Positions 51,976-61,229 of a DNA stretch of 64,000 nucleotides are shown here, one piece after another; the first letter of the stretch is position 1; every line of letters begins with the position of its first letter. A program made the translations under genes and the position numbers. Source of the DNA: Maribacter orientalis. Lineage in GTDB: Bacteria > Bacteroidota > Bacteroidia > Flavobacteriales > Flavobacteriaceae. The stretch spans positions 372,001 to 436,000 of the forward strand of contig NZ_FNZN01000002.1 of NCBI RefSeq assembly GCF_900109345.1, read 5' to 3'. Under the pieces are notes generated by a model that was not told where the DNA came from, searched no databases, and was given only the letters and a program-made list of their open reading frames with translations.

Positions 51976-52102
51976 CTTTAATATTTTACTTAAAATGTAT
52001 TAACAAAACTCATAATTATTCAAAATATTACAAAATTTCTACTTTTAGATAAGTTATGGTAAATTTACCTAACATTTCTTCTCAATTATAATCAATAAAC
52101 TT

Positions 52103-52582
52103 TTGACAACTCCAAAAACTAAAGGCTACACCATTCAAGAAGCCACAAAAAAAATAGAGAGTTATTGCGCCTATCAAGATCGTTGCCATAAAGAGGTTAA
52201 TAGCAAACTGAAAGAAATGGGTATGATTCCGCTAGCTATTGACACCATTATAGCTCAGCTTATTGAAGATAGGTTTTTAAACGAAGAACGTTTTGCCAAG
52301 AGTTTTGCAAGAGGAAAATTCAATATTAAAAAGTGGGGAAAGAATAGAATTGTCAACGAATTAAAATTTAGAAATATTTCTAAATACAACATAACTACTG
52401 CTTTAAAAGAAATAGACCCTCAAGATTATTTAAACACATTAGATATTTTAGCTATAAAAAGATTAAGGCAAATATCTGAGTCTAATATTCAAAAAAGGAG
52501 AAAAAAACTTGCTGATTATCTATTGTATAGAGGATGGGAGAGTCACTTAGTATATGAGAAATTACAAGAACTCATAAAATAA
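52103..52582 (+). CDS. recX: Regulatory protein RecX
   Basis: RecX modulates RecA filaments. The 159-residue helical protein starts with TTG at 52103 and shows the three-helix repeats typical of RecX: ATKKIESYCAYQDRCHKEVNSKL, IAQLIEDRFLNEERFAKSFARGKFNIKKWGKNRIVNELKFR and a third repeat ending LLYRGWESHLVYEKL. No recA lies nearby. It is convergent with the cupin-like gene, 4 bases apart. Confidence 0.93.
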   Translation: MTTPKTKGYTIQEATKKIESYCAYQDRCHKEVNSKLKEMGMIPLAIDTIIAQLIEDRFLNEERFAKSFARGKFNIKKWGKNRIVNELKFRNISKYNITTALKEIDPQDYLNTLDILAIKRLRQISESNIQKRRKKLADYLLYRGWESHLVYEKLQELIK

Positions 52583-52586
52583 AAAT

Positions 52587-53459
52587 TTATTTTTCGACCA
52601 AAGTTTCAAGGCTTTTATTCGTTCTGGAAATGGCCTTTTTATTCTTCCAATCTATCCAGTCTTGCCCTTTAAGTTTTCTCATCAATACATCGTAATACCG
52701 CATTATCAGAATATTATAAGAAGCTTTCGCTAAATTTTTCGGATTACGAGCCATAGCTCGAAGACTCATAGAAAACCCAGGAGAATTATACTTCATATAA
52801 TGCCAATAACCTTCTGGCATATACAACACTTCGCCATGTGATAAGGTAGTTTTATAACCAGAAGCTCTTTCTAAAATAGGCCACTTTTCGTAATCTGGGT
52901 TTGAAAAATCAATACTTTCATGAGTAATTAATGAATGTGGAACTTTATAGAGATTTTTTGTTTCCGATTGCGGAAAGAGCACAACCTCCTTTTCGCCATC
53001 AAAATGAAAGTGAAATATATTGGCCAAATCAATATCGTAATGCATAAAAGTGTACGAATCCTTTCCACCAAAAAACAACATGGGCAATCCTTTCAAAAGC
53101 TTTAAACCAAAATCAGGAAAGGTGTAATCTTTTTGTAATACAGGCACCTCTTTCAAGATATTCCAAAGAAAAATTCGATATTTAGTAGGCTCATTTTTTA
53201 ACAAATCCACATAATCTGCCATCTTCATCTTGGCATGTGGCTCATTAAAACCATCTTTATGCTGCACAGGTCTATTATCGTACAAAGGCACAATTTTATC
53301 ACCTGCAATCTTTTTCATATAATCAAGATTCCACTTATCAAAAGCAGGCCAATCTTCAATAGCCCTTTCCAAAACAACTGGTTTTTGGGGCTTAAAGTAG
53401 TGCTCAATAAAATCGTCCTTAGTAATATAACTTACTCTAGGGATATCTGCTAAATTCAA
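52587..53459 (-). CDS. Cupin-like (JmjC-type) domain protein
   Basis: The 290-residue protein begins with TTG at 53459 (MNLADIPRVSYITKDDF). It has the FIEHYFKPQKPVVLERAI start of the cupin_8 family, the iron motif in FMHYDIDLANIFHFHFDGEK (HxD) and a distal His in MPEGYWHYMKY, which fit a Fe(II)/2-oxoglutarate dioxygenase. Substrate unknown; relatives hydroxylate proteins such as ribosomal proteins. It lies 77 bases downstream of bioB, on the same strand. Confidence 0.88.
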   Translation of the reverse strand: MNLADIPRVSYITKDDFIEHYFKPQKPVVLERAIEDWPAFDKWNLDYMKKIAGDKIVPLYDNRPVQHKDGFNEPHAKMKMADYVDLLKNEPTKYRIFLWNILKEVPVLQKDYTFPDFGLKLLKGLPMLFFGGKDSYTFMHYDIDLANIFHFHFDGEKEVVLFPQSETKNLYKVPHSLITHESIDFSNPDYEKWPILERASGYKTTLSHGEVLYMPEGYWHYMKYNSPGFSMSLRAMARNPKNLAKASYNILIMRYYDVLMRKLKGQDWIDWKNKKAISRTNKSLETLVEK

Positions 53460-53536
53460 TTAAACTTGGTTTTTTAGGGAAACCAAAGGTAATTAACCCT
53501 AAGAATATAATTTCTTAAAAATGTATTAATGTGGAC

Positions 53537-54631
53537 CTATTTGATAATTTTAGCTTTTTGCTTCGCAGTTTCATTACGTTCAATGGAATGACCTGGTCTA
53601 GACCATTTTGGCTTCTCACCCATTGCCTGTAATTGCGAATCTGTTGCTTCCACTGTTTTCGGCTGAGATACTTTTGTAAATGGTTTTTGCGGATTTAAGC
53701 CTAACATTTTAAACATTGCCATGTCTTCATTGACATCAGGGTTTGGTGTAGTCAATAATTTATCACCTGCAAAAATTGAATTGGCACCAGCGAAGAAACA
53801 CATAGCCTGACCTTCTCTACTCATTTCTGTACGTCCTGCAGATAAACGTACTTGGGTTTCTGGCATTACAATTCTTGTGGTAGCTACCATACGTATCATA
53901 TCCCATATAGAAACTGGTTCGATATCCTCCATTGGTGTGCCTTCAACTGCCACTAGCGCATTAATAGGAACTGATTCAGGTTGTGGATTCAAAGAGGTTA
54001 AAGCAACTAACATGCCTGCTCTATCTTCTAAAGCCTCACCCATACCAATAATACCACCGCTACAGACCGTTACATTACTTTTACGAACGTTCTTTATTGT
54101 ATCTAAACGATCCTCGAATGCACGTGTAGAAATTACGTCCTTATAATAATCTTCAGACGTATCTAGATTATGGTTGTAAGCGTATAAACCAGCTTCTGCC
54201 AATCGCTTTGCCTGATTTTCGGTAATCATGCCCAACGTGCAACATACCTCCATATCTAATTTATTAATAGTTCTAACCATTTCTAAAACTTGGTCGAACT
54301 CAGGGCCATCTTTTACATTTCTCCAAGCGGCACCCATACAAACTCTTGAGCTTCCAGAGGCTTTCGCTCGTAAGGCTTGAGCCTTAACTTGAGAAACTGC
54401 CATTAGATCGTTTCCTTCAATATCTGTATGATAACGAGCTGCTTGAGGGCAATACCCACAATCTTCAGGACAACCCCCTGTTTTAATAGAAAGCAAAGTA
54501 GAAACCTGAACCGTATTTGGGTCATGGTTTTTTCTATGCACCGTTGCAGCTTCATAAAGAAGCTCCATTAAAGGCTTATTATATATTTCTAGAATTTCCT
54601 CTTTTGACCAATTGTGTCTTGCTTCGCTCAT
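53537..54631 (-). CDS. bioB: Biotin synthase
   Basis: BioB inserts sulfur into dethiobiotin. The 364-residue radical SAM protein has GGCPEDCGYCPQAARY (the CxxxCxxC cluster ligands), MEVCCTLGMI, YAYNHNLDTS and RLSAGR, in the standard order. The C-terminus is extended by about 45 residues of polar sequence compared with typical BioB. It is the last gene of the minus-strand run ketosynthase-bioA, separated from the ketosynthase by 102 bases. Confidence 0.97.
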   Translation of the reverse strand: MSEARHNWSKEEILEIYNKPLMELLYEAATVHRKNHDPNTVQVSTLLSIKTGGCPEDCGYCPQAARYHTDIEGNDLMAVSQVKAQALRAKASGSSRVCMGAAWRNVKDGPEFDQVLEMVRTINKLDMEVCCTLGMITENQAKRLAEAGLYAYNHNLDTSEDYYKDVISTRAFEDRLDTIKNVRKSNVTVCSGGIIGMGEALEDRAGMLVALTSLNPQPESVPINALVAVEGTPMEDIEPVSIWDMIRMVATTRIVMPETQVRLSAGRTEMSREGQAMCFFAGANSIFAGDKLLTTPNPDVNEDMAMFKMLGLNPQKPFTKVSQPKTVEATDSQLQAMGEKPKWSRPGHSIERNETAKQKAKIIK

Positions 54632-54733
54632 ATAATCTTAGGTTGTTACCAGAGTTCAAAAATAACTGAATTAGAATAGAAAATATAATTGCTGGGTTTT
54701 AAAATGCTGTGAAAACCATAATTGTTAAACAAG

Positions 54734-55930
54734 CTATTCTTCCTTACATACTAAAATACTAACTGCATTACCACCAAAACCTACCGCATTTACCATTACA
54801 TATTTGATATTTCTTTCAACTGATTTTTGACTTAAAAATGGCACCGGTATGAATTCATTAAATTGAAGCATTAATACCGCCATCTCTAAGTTTAGCATGC
54901 CCGATGTTGCGAATGTGTGACCTAATTTCCATTTATTGTTTGTTAACGAAGGTATGTTGCTGCCAAAAACTTTTTGAATAGCATTATGTTCTGATAAATC
55001 ACCTTTTATAGTTCCTGGAGCATGCATTACAACTACATCAACCTCAGAAGGGTCTAAATCACCCAAAGCCATTTTCATCGATTTTTGAAAACAAAGGGCA
55101 TTTGTAGAAATAGATGTATTGTGTTTTAAAATTTCAGTTGCATAACCGACACCGTCAATTGTAGCCAAAGCATTTTTCACAATTCCCTTTTCTAAACACA
55201 CTACCGATGCGCCTTCACCAAGTATCATGCTGTTGTACTCCTTTTCTAAATTCAATGCTTGGCAAGGGTAGTTTTTGTTACGCTCAACTACCGAGTCAGA
55301 ATTCGACTCGGGCGCTTTTGCGTAAATCTTTAATGCCTTCATTTGGGCAATCGTAAAATCTGTCAAGGGTGCTTCACTTGCTCCGACCAAAAACTTATTG
55401 GCCATACCGCTATTGATCCAAGCAATACCATTTAGCAGAGCATGTAGACCCGTGGAACAAGTAATAGAATGGGAAATTTCAGGTCCTCTAGCTCCTAAAT
55501 CATGTGATACCCATGAAGAAATATTACCTAAGGTGGTGGTGGGCGAACTTAATGTTGATGCTAAACCTGTTTCTAAAAACTCTGTATGGTATTGTTCGAA
55601 TAATTTTGTAGCCCCTCTAGACGAACCTAAATTGATTCCGAATTCGGAATCGCTTTTCCAACCAGAATCTCTTACAGCTAATCTTGAAGCGACCATTGCA
55701 TATAAAACGCTTTCATCTAATTTCCTATACTTAGCATCAGATACTCGAAGTTTCTCAACTAGAACGCTACCCGATTTAGACAATGGTGAAACCCAAGACT
55801 TCTCGCCATTTTTCTGAATCAATGAAAAATAATGTTCATTATTTTGATAAGACTGCCAAGTTTCTTCTAATGTGCTACCTAAAGGTGAGAGCGATGCTAT
55901 AGCTGTTATGGATATTTTCTCTTTCAACAT
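54734..55930 (-). CDS. Beta-ketoacyl synthase-like protein in the biotin cluster
   Basis: The 398-residue protein is a FabF/FabB-type condensing enzyme with the nucleophile Cys158 (SITCSTGLHALLNG) and the two His in VVMHAPGTIKGD and KLGHTFATSGM; the usual HGTGT reads HAPGT. It lies between bioA and bioB, with 6 bases to bioA. Condensing enzymes are needed for pimeloyl-ACP chain building, and this one may have taken on a dedicated biotin role (inference). Generic FabF enzymes are about 410-420 residues. Confidence 0.85.
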   Translation of the reverse strand: MLKEKISITAIASLSPLGSTLEETWQSYQNNEHYFSLIQKNGEKSWVSPLSKSGSVLVEKLRVSDAKYRKLDESVLYAMVASRLAVRDSGWKSDSEFGINLGSSRGATKLFEQYHTEFLETGLASTLSSPTTTLGNISSWVSHDLGARGPEISHSITCSTGLHALLNGIAWINSGMANKFLVGASEAPLTDFTIAQMKALKIYAKAPESNSDSVVERNKNYPCQALNLEKEYNSMILGEGASVVCLEKGIVKNALATIDGVGYATEILKHNTSISTNALCFQKSMKMALGDLDPSEVDVVVMHAPGTIKGDLSEHNAIQKVFGSNIPSLTNNKWKLGHTFATSGMLNLEMAVLMLQFNEFIPVPFLSQKSVERNIKYVMVNAVGFGGNAVSILVCKEE

Positions 55931-55936
55931 CGTGAT

Positions 55937-57211
55937 CTAAATAGTTTCTAATGCCGCTGTAATGGTATCGTAAATTTTTTGAAGTTCGGAATTTGTAATT
56001 ACATAAGGCGGAAGCACGTAAATTGTATTACCGAGCGGTCTTAATAAAACCCCTCTTTCTACAAAGAAGTTATATAAGTCATCACGTAAATTACCATAAC
56101 GCTCCATTTGTATGTTTAAGTCTATGGCCAGTATAACTCCCATCACTCTTACATTACGAACTTTTTCATGCTTCTCTATTATTGCAGCAAAAGAGTTATG
56201 GGCGCTCTCAATATATTTTCTTCTTTCTACAATTTCAGGTGAATTTAAAAGTTCAATACCCGCTAAGGCAGCGGCACAACCAACAGGGTGTGCACTAAAT
56301 GTATGTGCATGAAAGAACCCTTTATGAACCTCGTCGCTTAAAAAGCGATTAAAAACTGCTTGTGAACAACTTGTAATACTTAAAGGAAACATACCTGCCG
56401 TGAGTGCTTTGCTTAAACAAATAATATCAGGTTTGTTTTCAAGATAATCTGAAGCAAAATTCTTTCCAGTTTTACCGAAACCGGTCATTATTTCATCGGC
56501 AATACTTAAGACATTATTTTCTTTACATAGGTTAATCAATTCATCAAGACCTTTGGCAGAATGAAATTTCATACCAGCTGCACCTTGCACTAAAGGCTCA
56601 AATATGAAGGCTGCGCTTTTGTTTTCTTGTAGAATTTGAGCAAGTCTTTCTTTTACTTCCTTAATATTATTCAGTTGTGGTGTAGGTATTCGCACAACCT
56701 TCAAAAGAAAATCTTCAAAAGGACCGTTGTAGGATGAAAGTCCTGATGCACTCATAGCACCAAAGGTATCGCCATGAAATCCATCTTCAAATGCTATAAG
56801 CGTATCTCTTAATTCACCATTGTTATGATAAAATTGCAATGCCATTTTTATTGCCGCTTCAATAGCAGTAGAACCATTATCATTGAAAAATATCTTTGCC
56901 TGATTTTCTGGCAAAATCTCCATCAATTTCTCAGATAATTCAATTGCCGGTTCGTGTGTTAGACCGCTGAACATCACAAAATCTAACTTGTTCATTTGCT
57001 TGGTCATTGCAGAAACAATATACTTGTTAGAATGACCATACATTACCGTGTACCAAGAAGCTATGCCATCAATATATTCTTTTCCGTCCTCGTCAAACAA
57101 TAACGCATCTTTCGCTCTAACAATAGCCAATTGCCGTTTATTGAACTTATGCTGCGTTAGAGGATGCCATAAATATTTTTTATCTCGAGTAGATAGATTT
57201 TCCACAGTCAT
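55937..57211 (-). CDS. bioA: Adenosylmethionine-8-amino-7-oxononanoate aminotransferase
   Basis: BioA transfers an amino group from SAM to KAPA to give DAPA. The 424-residue PLP enzyme has KKYLWHPLTQHKFN at the N-terminus, GLTHEPAIELSEKL, IADEIMTGFGKTG, the PLP Lys in CLSKALTAGMFPLS and HTFSAHPVGCAAALAG. It starts the minus-strand ketosynthase-bioB run; the opposite strand from 57275 carries a membrane glycosyltransferase. Confidence 0.95.
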   Translation of the reverse strand: MTVENLSTRDKKYLWHPLTQHKFNKRQLAIVRAKDALLFDEDGKEYIDGIASWYTVMYGHSNKYIVSAMTKQMNKLDFVMFSGLTHEPAIELSEKLMEILPENQAKIFFNDNGSTAIEAAIKMALQFYHNNGELRDTLIAFEDGFHGDTFGAMSASGLSSYNGPFEDFLLKVVRIPTPQLNNIKEVKERLAQILQENKSAAFIFEPLVQGAAGMKFHSAKGLDELINLCKENNVLSIADEIMTGFGKTGKNFASDYLENKPDIICLSKALTAGMFPLSITSCSQAVFNRFLSDEVHKGFFHAHTFSAHPVGCAAALAGIELLNSPEIVERRKYIESAHNSFAAIIEKHEKVRNVRVMGVILAIDLNIQMERYGNLRDDLYNFFVERGVLLRPLGNTIYVLPPYVITNSELQKIYDTITAALETI

Positions 57212-57274
57212 AGAATTTATAATTCGTCATTTTATCTATCTTGCAAAGATCGGGAAATAAACCGCAACAAAGAG

Positions 57275-58765
57275 ATGCCCTCAAAAAGAAACAAAAAAGC
57301 ATTTTTAAATTTTTCCGAGATAAAGAGTAGCTTGGTATTCCTCATCTTTTTCCTTATTACCTTTTTAATTCGTTTTCCCTTTTTCTTTCGAGATTATATT
57401 GACCGAGATGAAAGTACTTTTATTCTTCTAGGCCAATCGTGGGCAGATGGCTTTCTACCCTACACCCAATTATGGGATTTAAAACCACCCTTAACTTTTG
57501 CCTTTTTTGCCGCGATTATATCTGTTTTTGGCAAAAGCTTTATTGCCATACGATTGGCAGGCGTTTTTTTAGTGGTCATTACTGCTTACTTCACGTATAA
57601 AATTGCATTAACAGTGCTGTCTAAAAAAGCATCTATTATAGTGGGCTTGCTTTGCATTTTTCTATTAAGTCTTTTCGGCAGCCTGCAAGGGGTAATGTCA
57701 GAACATATTTGTATCGCATTTTTCGTCCCTGCAATCTACCTTTTACAAAGTAAAAAGACTATTCGTTATACTTTTCTAGCAGGATTGTTAATGGGAGTTA
57801 CCGTTATGGTGAAATTGAATATGGCTTTTCCTATATTCTTTATCGGCCTCTATCTTATCTACGAATCATTTTTCTCGAAAAAGTATATCAATGTACTTCA
57901 TGTACTATTATTCGGAGTGGGTGTTTTAGTCATTATTTTTGCTACAATACTACCCTACTATCTTTCTGACCAAACCTTTGTTTGGTGGGAATCTGTGGTT
58001 TTAGCTCCTTTAGAATACACTGAAGCTAGAAGGTATTCTATTTTTAAACTAGCCCCAATATTTGTCGTTACAGGTCTTTTTCTTTTTTACGCTTATAAAA
58101 GCCGTAATCTTAATTTTAGAAATAGGACAGTACAAATAGTATTGGTTGCTATTGCCGGTGTATTGGTGTCTTTTGTAAAAGGTGGAAGAATAAACGGGCA
58201 TTACCTAATACAATTACACCCCATGCTATTGATTTTGGTTGCAATAGTAGTTCAGAAACTAACCATAGACTACAAATCTAAGGTCCCAAAATATGTACTA
58301 TTTCTGATTTTATTAATACCTGCGGAAAGTTATTTAGAATATGTCAATATTCTTAAAAATAAATATGAACGCAATACCTTTTTTAATGGGGAGGGATTTT
58401 CTGTGCCTACTTTTATAAAAAACAATAACCTTGAGACTAAAAACATTTTGTTTTTTGAATATCATATTGGTTATTGGAATTTAGATACCCTACCTCCAAC
58501 GATTGCCTCAACCCACCCTAGTAACATTTGTAGAGATGAACTTTTTATTTTCTTTGAGAACCCAAGGAAAAACTCTTTAGATGAACTGAAATTTATTATG
58601 GAAGAATTACAACCAAAAACTGTGGTGATTCGAAAAGGCCGCCGAATTTTGGACAAAAAAGAAATAGAGGAAAATGAATATATTGACGCGTATTTAGCCA
58701 AACACTATACCAATTTCGCTACCATTGAAAATGCAGAAATTCTACAACGTTTAGAGCGACCTTAA
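57275..58765 (+). CDS. Glycosyltransferase family 39-like membrane protein
   Basis: The 496-residue protein has about ten to eleven membrane helices with the catalytic loop FFFRDYIDRDESTFILLGQSWADGFLPYTQLWDLKPPL near the N-terminus, in which DRDE(S) corresponds to the D-D/E motif of ArnT/PMT-type (GT-C) enzymes using lipid-linked sugars. It could glycosylate lipids or proteins in the envelope. It interrupts the biotin cluster on the opposite strand, and its end overlaps bioD by 15 bases. Confidence 0.85.
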   Translation: MPSKRNKKAFLNFSEIKSSLVFLIFFLITFLIRFPFFFRDYIDRDESTFILLGQSWADGFLPYTQLWDLKPPLTFAFFAAIISVFGKSFIAIRLAGVFLVVITAYFTYKIALTVLSKKASIIVGLLCIFLLSLFGSLQGVMSEHICIAFFVPAIYLLQSKKTIRYTFLAGLLMGVTVMVKLNMAFPIFFIGLYLIYESFFSKKYINVLHVLLFGVGVLVIIFATILPYYLSDQTFVWWESVVLAPLEYTEARRYSIFKLAPIFVVTGLFLFYAYKSRNLNFRNRTVQIVLVAIAGVLVSFVKGGRINGHYLIQLHPMLLILVAIVVQKLTIDYKSKVPKYVLFLILLIPAESYLEYVNILKNKYERNTFFNGEGFSVPTFIKNNNLETKNILFFEYHIGYWNLDTLPPTIASTHPSNICRDELFIFFENPRKNSLDELKFIMEELQPKTVVIRKGRRILDKKEIEENEYIDAYLAKHYTNFATIENAEILQRLERP

Positions 58766-59368
58766 TGCGCCTGCAAACTTATCGGCATATTTTTTAATGA
58801 CTTCTTTATCAAATTTTTCCTCTTCATCAATTCTACCCAAAAGAGTTACTCCGGTTTTTTGTAGAATAATATTTTCTGATTGTGGATTAGATTCTCCACT
58901 AAACAAAACAGAAACATCATACCCTTTGTGTTGCAACCAATATATCGTCAATAAAGAATGATTTATACTGCCTAAATAATTTCTTGACACCACAACAACT
59001 TTATAATCTGGCATTATTATATCGAACAAGGTGTCTTCCTCATTTAAGGGTACCAAAATTCCACCAGAACCTTCAATAATTAAATTGTTTTCTGTTTCAG
59101 GTTCATTGATATGAAATCTATCAATTCGAATACCATCGATTTCAGCAGCAGCATGCGGACTCATAGGAGATGTCAACTCATAACTGCATGGGTGAAATTT
59201 AGTTTTATCATTCGAGATCAAACTTTTAACCCTGTCTGTATCTGAATTATCTAAATCTCCTGCTTGTACAGGTTTCCAATAATCTGCCTGTAAGGCTTCA
59301 GTAAAAATGGCCGAAGCAATAGTTTTTCCTACTCCTGTTGAAATTCCGGTTACAAAAATCTTCTGCAT
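58751..59368 (-). CDS. bioD: Dethiobiotin synthetase
   Basis: BioD closes the ureido ring of dethiobiotin from DAPA and CO2 using ATP. The 205-residue protein has the P-loop FVTGISTGVGKTIASAIFTEAL, YWKPVQAGDLDNSDTDRV, the LIIEGSGGILVPLN motif and the VVVSRNYLGSINHSLLTI block. It is preceded 7 bases upstream by the DUF2007-type gene and follows bioF in the same run. Confidence 0.95.
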   Translation of the reverse strand: MQKIFVTGISTGVGKTIASAIFTEALQADYWKPVQAGDLDNSDTDRVKSLISNDKTKFHPCSYELTSPMSPHAAAEIDGIRIDRFHINEPETENNLIIEGSGGILVPLNEEDTLFDIIMPDYKVVVVSRNYLGSINHSLLTIYWLQHKGYDVSVLFSGESNPQSENIILQKTGVTLLGRIDEEEKFDKEVIKKYADKFAGALRSL

Positions 59369-59375
59369 TCTGTTC

Positions 59376-59759
59376 TTACTTTGCGTTAGTGATCATGCCA
59401 CAATTTAGGCACTTATATTTTCTTTTTTCAAAAAATGGGAAAAGTTTATAAAAAACTCCTTTCCTGTTATAATACGCTTCTGATTTTTGAGCTTTACAAT
59501 TTGGGCAAACAATAGGTTCACCATCATTATCAATAGCATAGGCCCTAATTTCATTATAAATAGCTACTGCCCTCTCTTTATCTTTAGAGTACACCTGTAA
59601 TTTAACCCCACCAATAGCATTACTGATTATAGGGTCTGAATTCAATGTATTTTCATCTCTAAGAAATACCGGTATCCCTTCAGACTCAAGTTTTCCTTTC
59701 ACTATCTGTACATCGGCAACATATTCAAAAGTGGCGAGTTGATAAAATTTATCTTCCAT
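59376..59759 (-). CDS. DUF2007-like protein with a zinc ribbon
   Basis: The 127-residue protein has an N-terminal DUF2007-type domain (about residues 1-70; QLATFEYVADVQIVKGKLESEGIPVFLRDE and VKLQVYSKDKERAVAIYNE), a fold related to signal-transduction or ligand-binding domains, then a C-terminal zinc ribbon with CPNCKAQ and CLNCGM. It lies between bioF and bioD with gaps of 7 bases on both sides, so it is co-expressed with biotin synthesis; a specific role there is unknown. Confidence 0.8.
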   Translation of the reverse strand: MEDKFYQLATFEYVADVQIVKGKLESEGIPVFLRDENTLNSDPIISNAIGGVKLQVYSKDKERAVAIYNEIRAYAIDNDGEPIVCPNCKAQKSEAYYNRKGVFYKLFPFFEKRKYKCLNCGMITNAK

Positions 59760-59766
59760 GTATTTT

Positions 59767-60924
59767 TTAAATAAAGCTAGATAACAATTTTATTAAAAGC
59801 CCTATTTCTTCTTTTGAATTAAAGCTGTGCAAACAAATTCTGAGTCTTTCTTGCCCTTCTGGCACTGTTGGTGCAAGAATCGCTTTTACATTAAAGCCTT
59901 TGTCAATGAGTTTTTTAGAAACTAGTTTTACTTTTTTTGAACCAGGAATTATACAGCCTTGTATAGCAGTATTACTAGGTATAAAAAGTTGATTTATCTT
60001 TTGAGAACTAATTTGCTTTTTGAAAAACTCAATGTTCTCTTTTAATTTGAGTTTTGGCTCCTCACCTAATTCTTTAAAAAATGTATGCGATGTAATTATG
60101 GTTGCTAGCGTATGTGGTGTTAATGCTGTAGTATAAATAAAAGGTTTAGCGAAATTCACCAAATAATCTTTCAAATCTTCAGAACCCAATATTGCTGCAC
60201 CGTGACAACCAAATCCTTTGCCAAAAGTAACCGTTCTGGCAAATACATCATTTTCAAGGCCTAGCGCTGGTATCAGACCTTCCCCGTTCTTCCCTAATAC
60301 CCCAACTGCATGAGCCTCATCTACTATTAAATTATAACCATTCGCTTTGGTGTACTCTGAAAATGCTTTTAAATCGGGTGTGTCTCCATCCATAGAAAAA
60401 ACACTTTCTGTAACTACATAAATTACTAGTTCATCATTCTCATTTCTAGCAGAATTTAAATCTACTTTTTCCTTTAAACTATGTAGATCATTATGTGAAA
60501 AGCTATAGGACTTCGCATTGCTCATGCGTATACCTTCTCGAATACTGGCATGTACGAACTCATCATAAAAAATTAAATCGCCACGTTGTGGTAAAGCGCT
60601 AAACAACCCCATATTAGCATCATAACCAGAGTTAAAGACAAGTGCAGAATTTACTTTATAAAATGTAGCCAATAATGGTTCTAGAATAGTGTATAATTTA
60701 TGATTACCTGACAATAACCTTGATCCACCTGATCCGTTTGAAGCAACACTTTCGTTTAATAATAACTGAAACGTTTTTGAAAACAAGGTTTCATTTGTTG
60801 CAAAACCTAAATAGTCATTTGATAAAAAATCTATTAAACCATTTATAGAGTTTAATTGCCGAAAAGTCTCTTCCTTTTTACGGTTTGCTAAATTATTAAG
60901 CAATTTTAGGGGTAGTTGGTTCAT
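59767..60924 (-). CDS. bioF: 8-amino-7-oxononanoate synthase (BioF) or close homologue
   Basis: BioF condenses pimeloyl-ACP/CoA with alanine to give KAPA, the first ring-forming step. The 385-residue PLP enzyme has IDFLSNDYLGFA, SNGSGGSRLLSGNHKLY, FYDEFVHASIREGIRMS, the VDEAHAVGVLGKNGEGL motif and the PLP Lys in TFGKGFGCHGAAILG. The biotin cluster makes bioF the best choice over related enzymes such as serine palmitoyltransferase. It is the first gene of the bioF-DUF2007-bioD run. Confidence 0.92.
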   Translation of the reverse strand: MNQLPLKLLNNLANRKKEETFRQLNSINGLIDFLSNDYLGFATNETLFSKTFQLLLNESVASNGSGGSRLLSGNHKLYTILEPLLATFYKVNSALVFNSGYDANMGLFSALPQRGDLIFYDEFVHASIREGIRMSNAKSYSFSHNDLHSLKEKVDLNSARNENDELVIYVVTESVFSMDGDTPDLKAFSEYTKANGYNLIVDEAHAVGVLGKNGEGLIPALGLENDVFARTVTFGKGFGCHGAAILGSEDLKDYLVNFAKPFIYTTALTPHTLATIITSHTFFKELGEEPKLKLKENIEFFKKQISSQKINQLFIPSNTAIQGCIIPGSKKVKLVSKKLIDKGFNVKAILAPTVPEGQERLRICLHSFNSKEEIGLLIKLLSSFI

Positions 60925-61229
60925 TTAACAAAAATAGCTTTTCTATGAAATCAAAGCTTCACAAAACATGAAAAAGGCTTTTAATACTAAAAATTTGAAG
61001 GGCTATATCTTAAAGTCTGCTAACAATAAGGCACAATATAGTCGCTGATCATAAATAATTGATTATTAATTATTTAAAAACTTGTTGAATTCATAAATGT
61101 AAATTAAAGTATTCTTAATTGAGCTGATTTAAAAAAGATAAATTCTAATTTTGTCGCCTTTTTTAAAGTGTTTTCCTACCGAATGTCGGTTAGTGACTAC
61201 AATAATTTAGAATAGTTATCCCAAATTTT
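60925..61229. other. Divergent intergenic region between bioF and the GAF-PAS gene
   Basis: About 305 AT-rich bases without a gene. I see one small inverted repeat, ACCGA-ATG-TCGGT (61179-61191), 39 bases before the GAF-PAS start, which could bind a regulator. No good TAnnTTTG promoter with a TTG at 19 bases was found on either strand. Confidence 0.4.

Noticed and set aside
54722-54732. TTGTTAAACAA palindrome between the ketosynthase and bioB as a BirA operator
   Set aside because: Only 5-bp arms and no second half-site at the spacing known for BirA; common by chance in AT-rich DNA.
60929-60936. TATTTTTG on the minus strand as a bioF promoter box
   Set aside because: It ends 5 bases before the ATG, so transcription would start within the gene.
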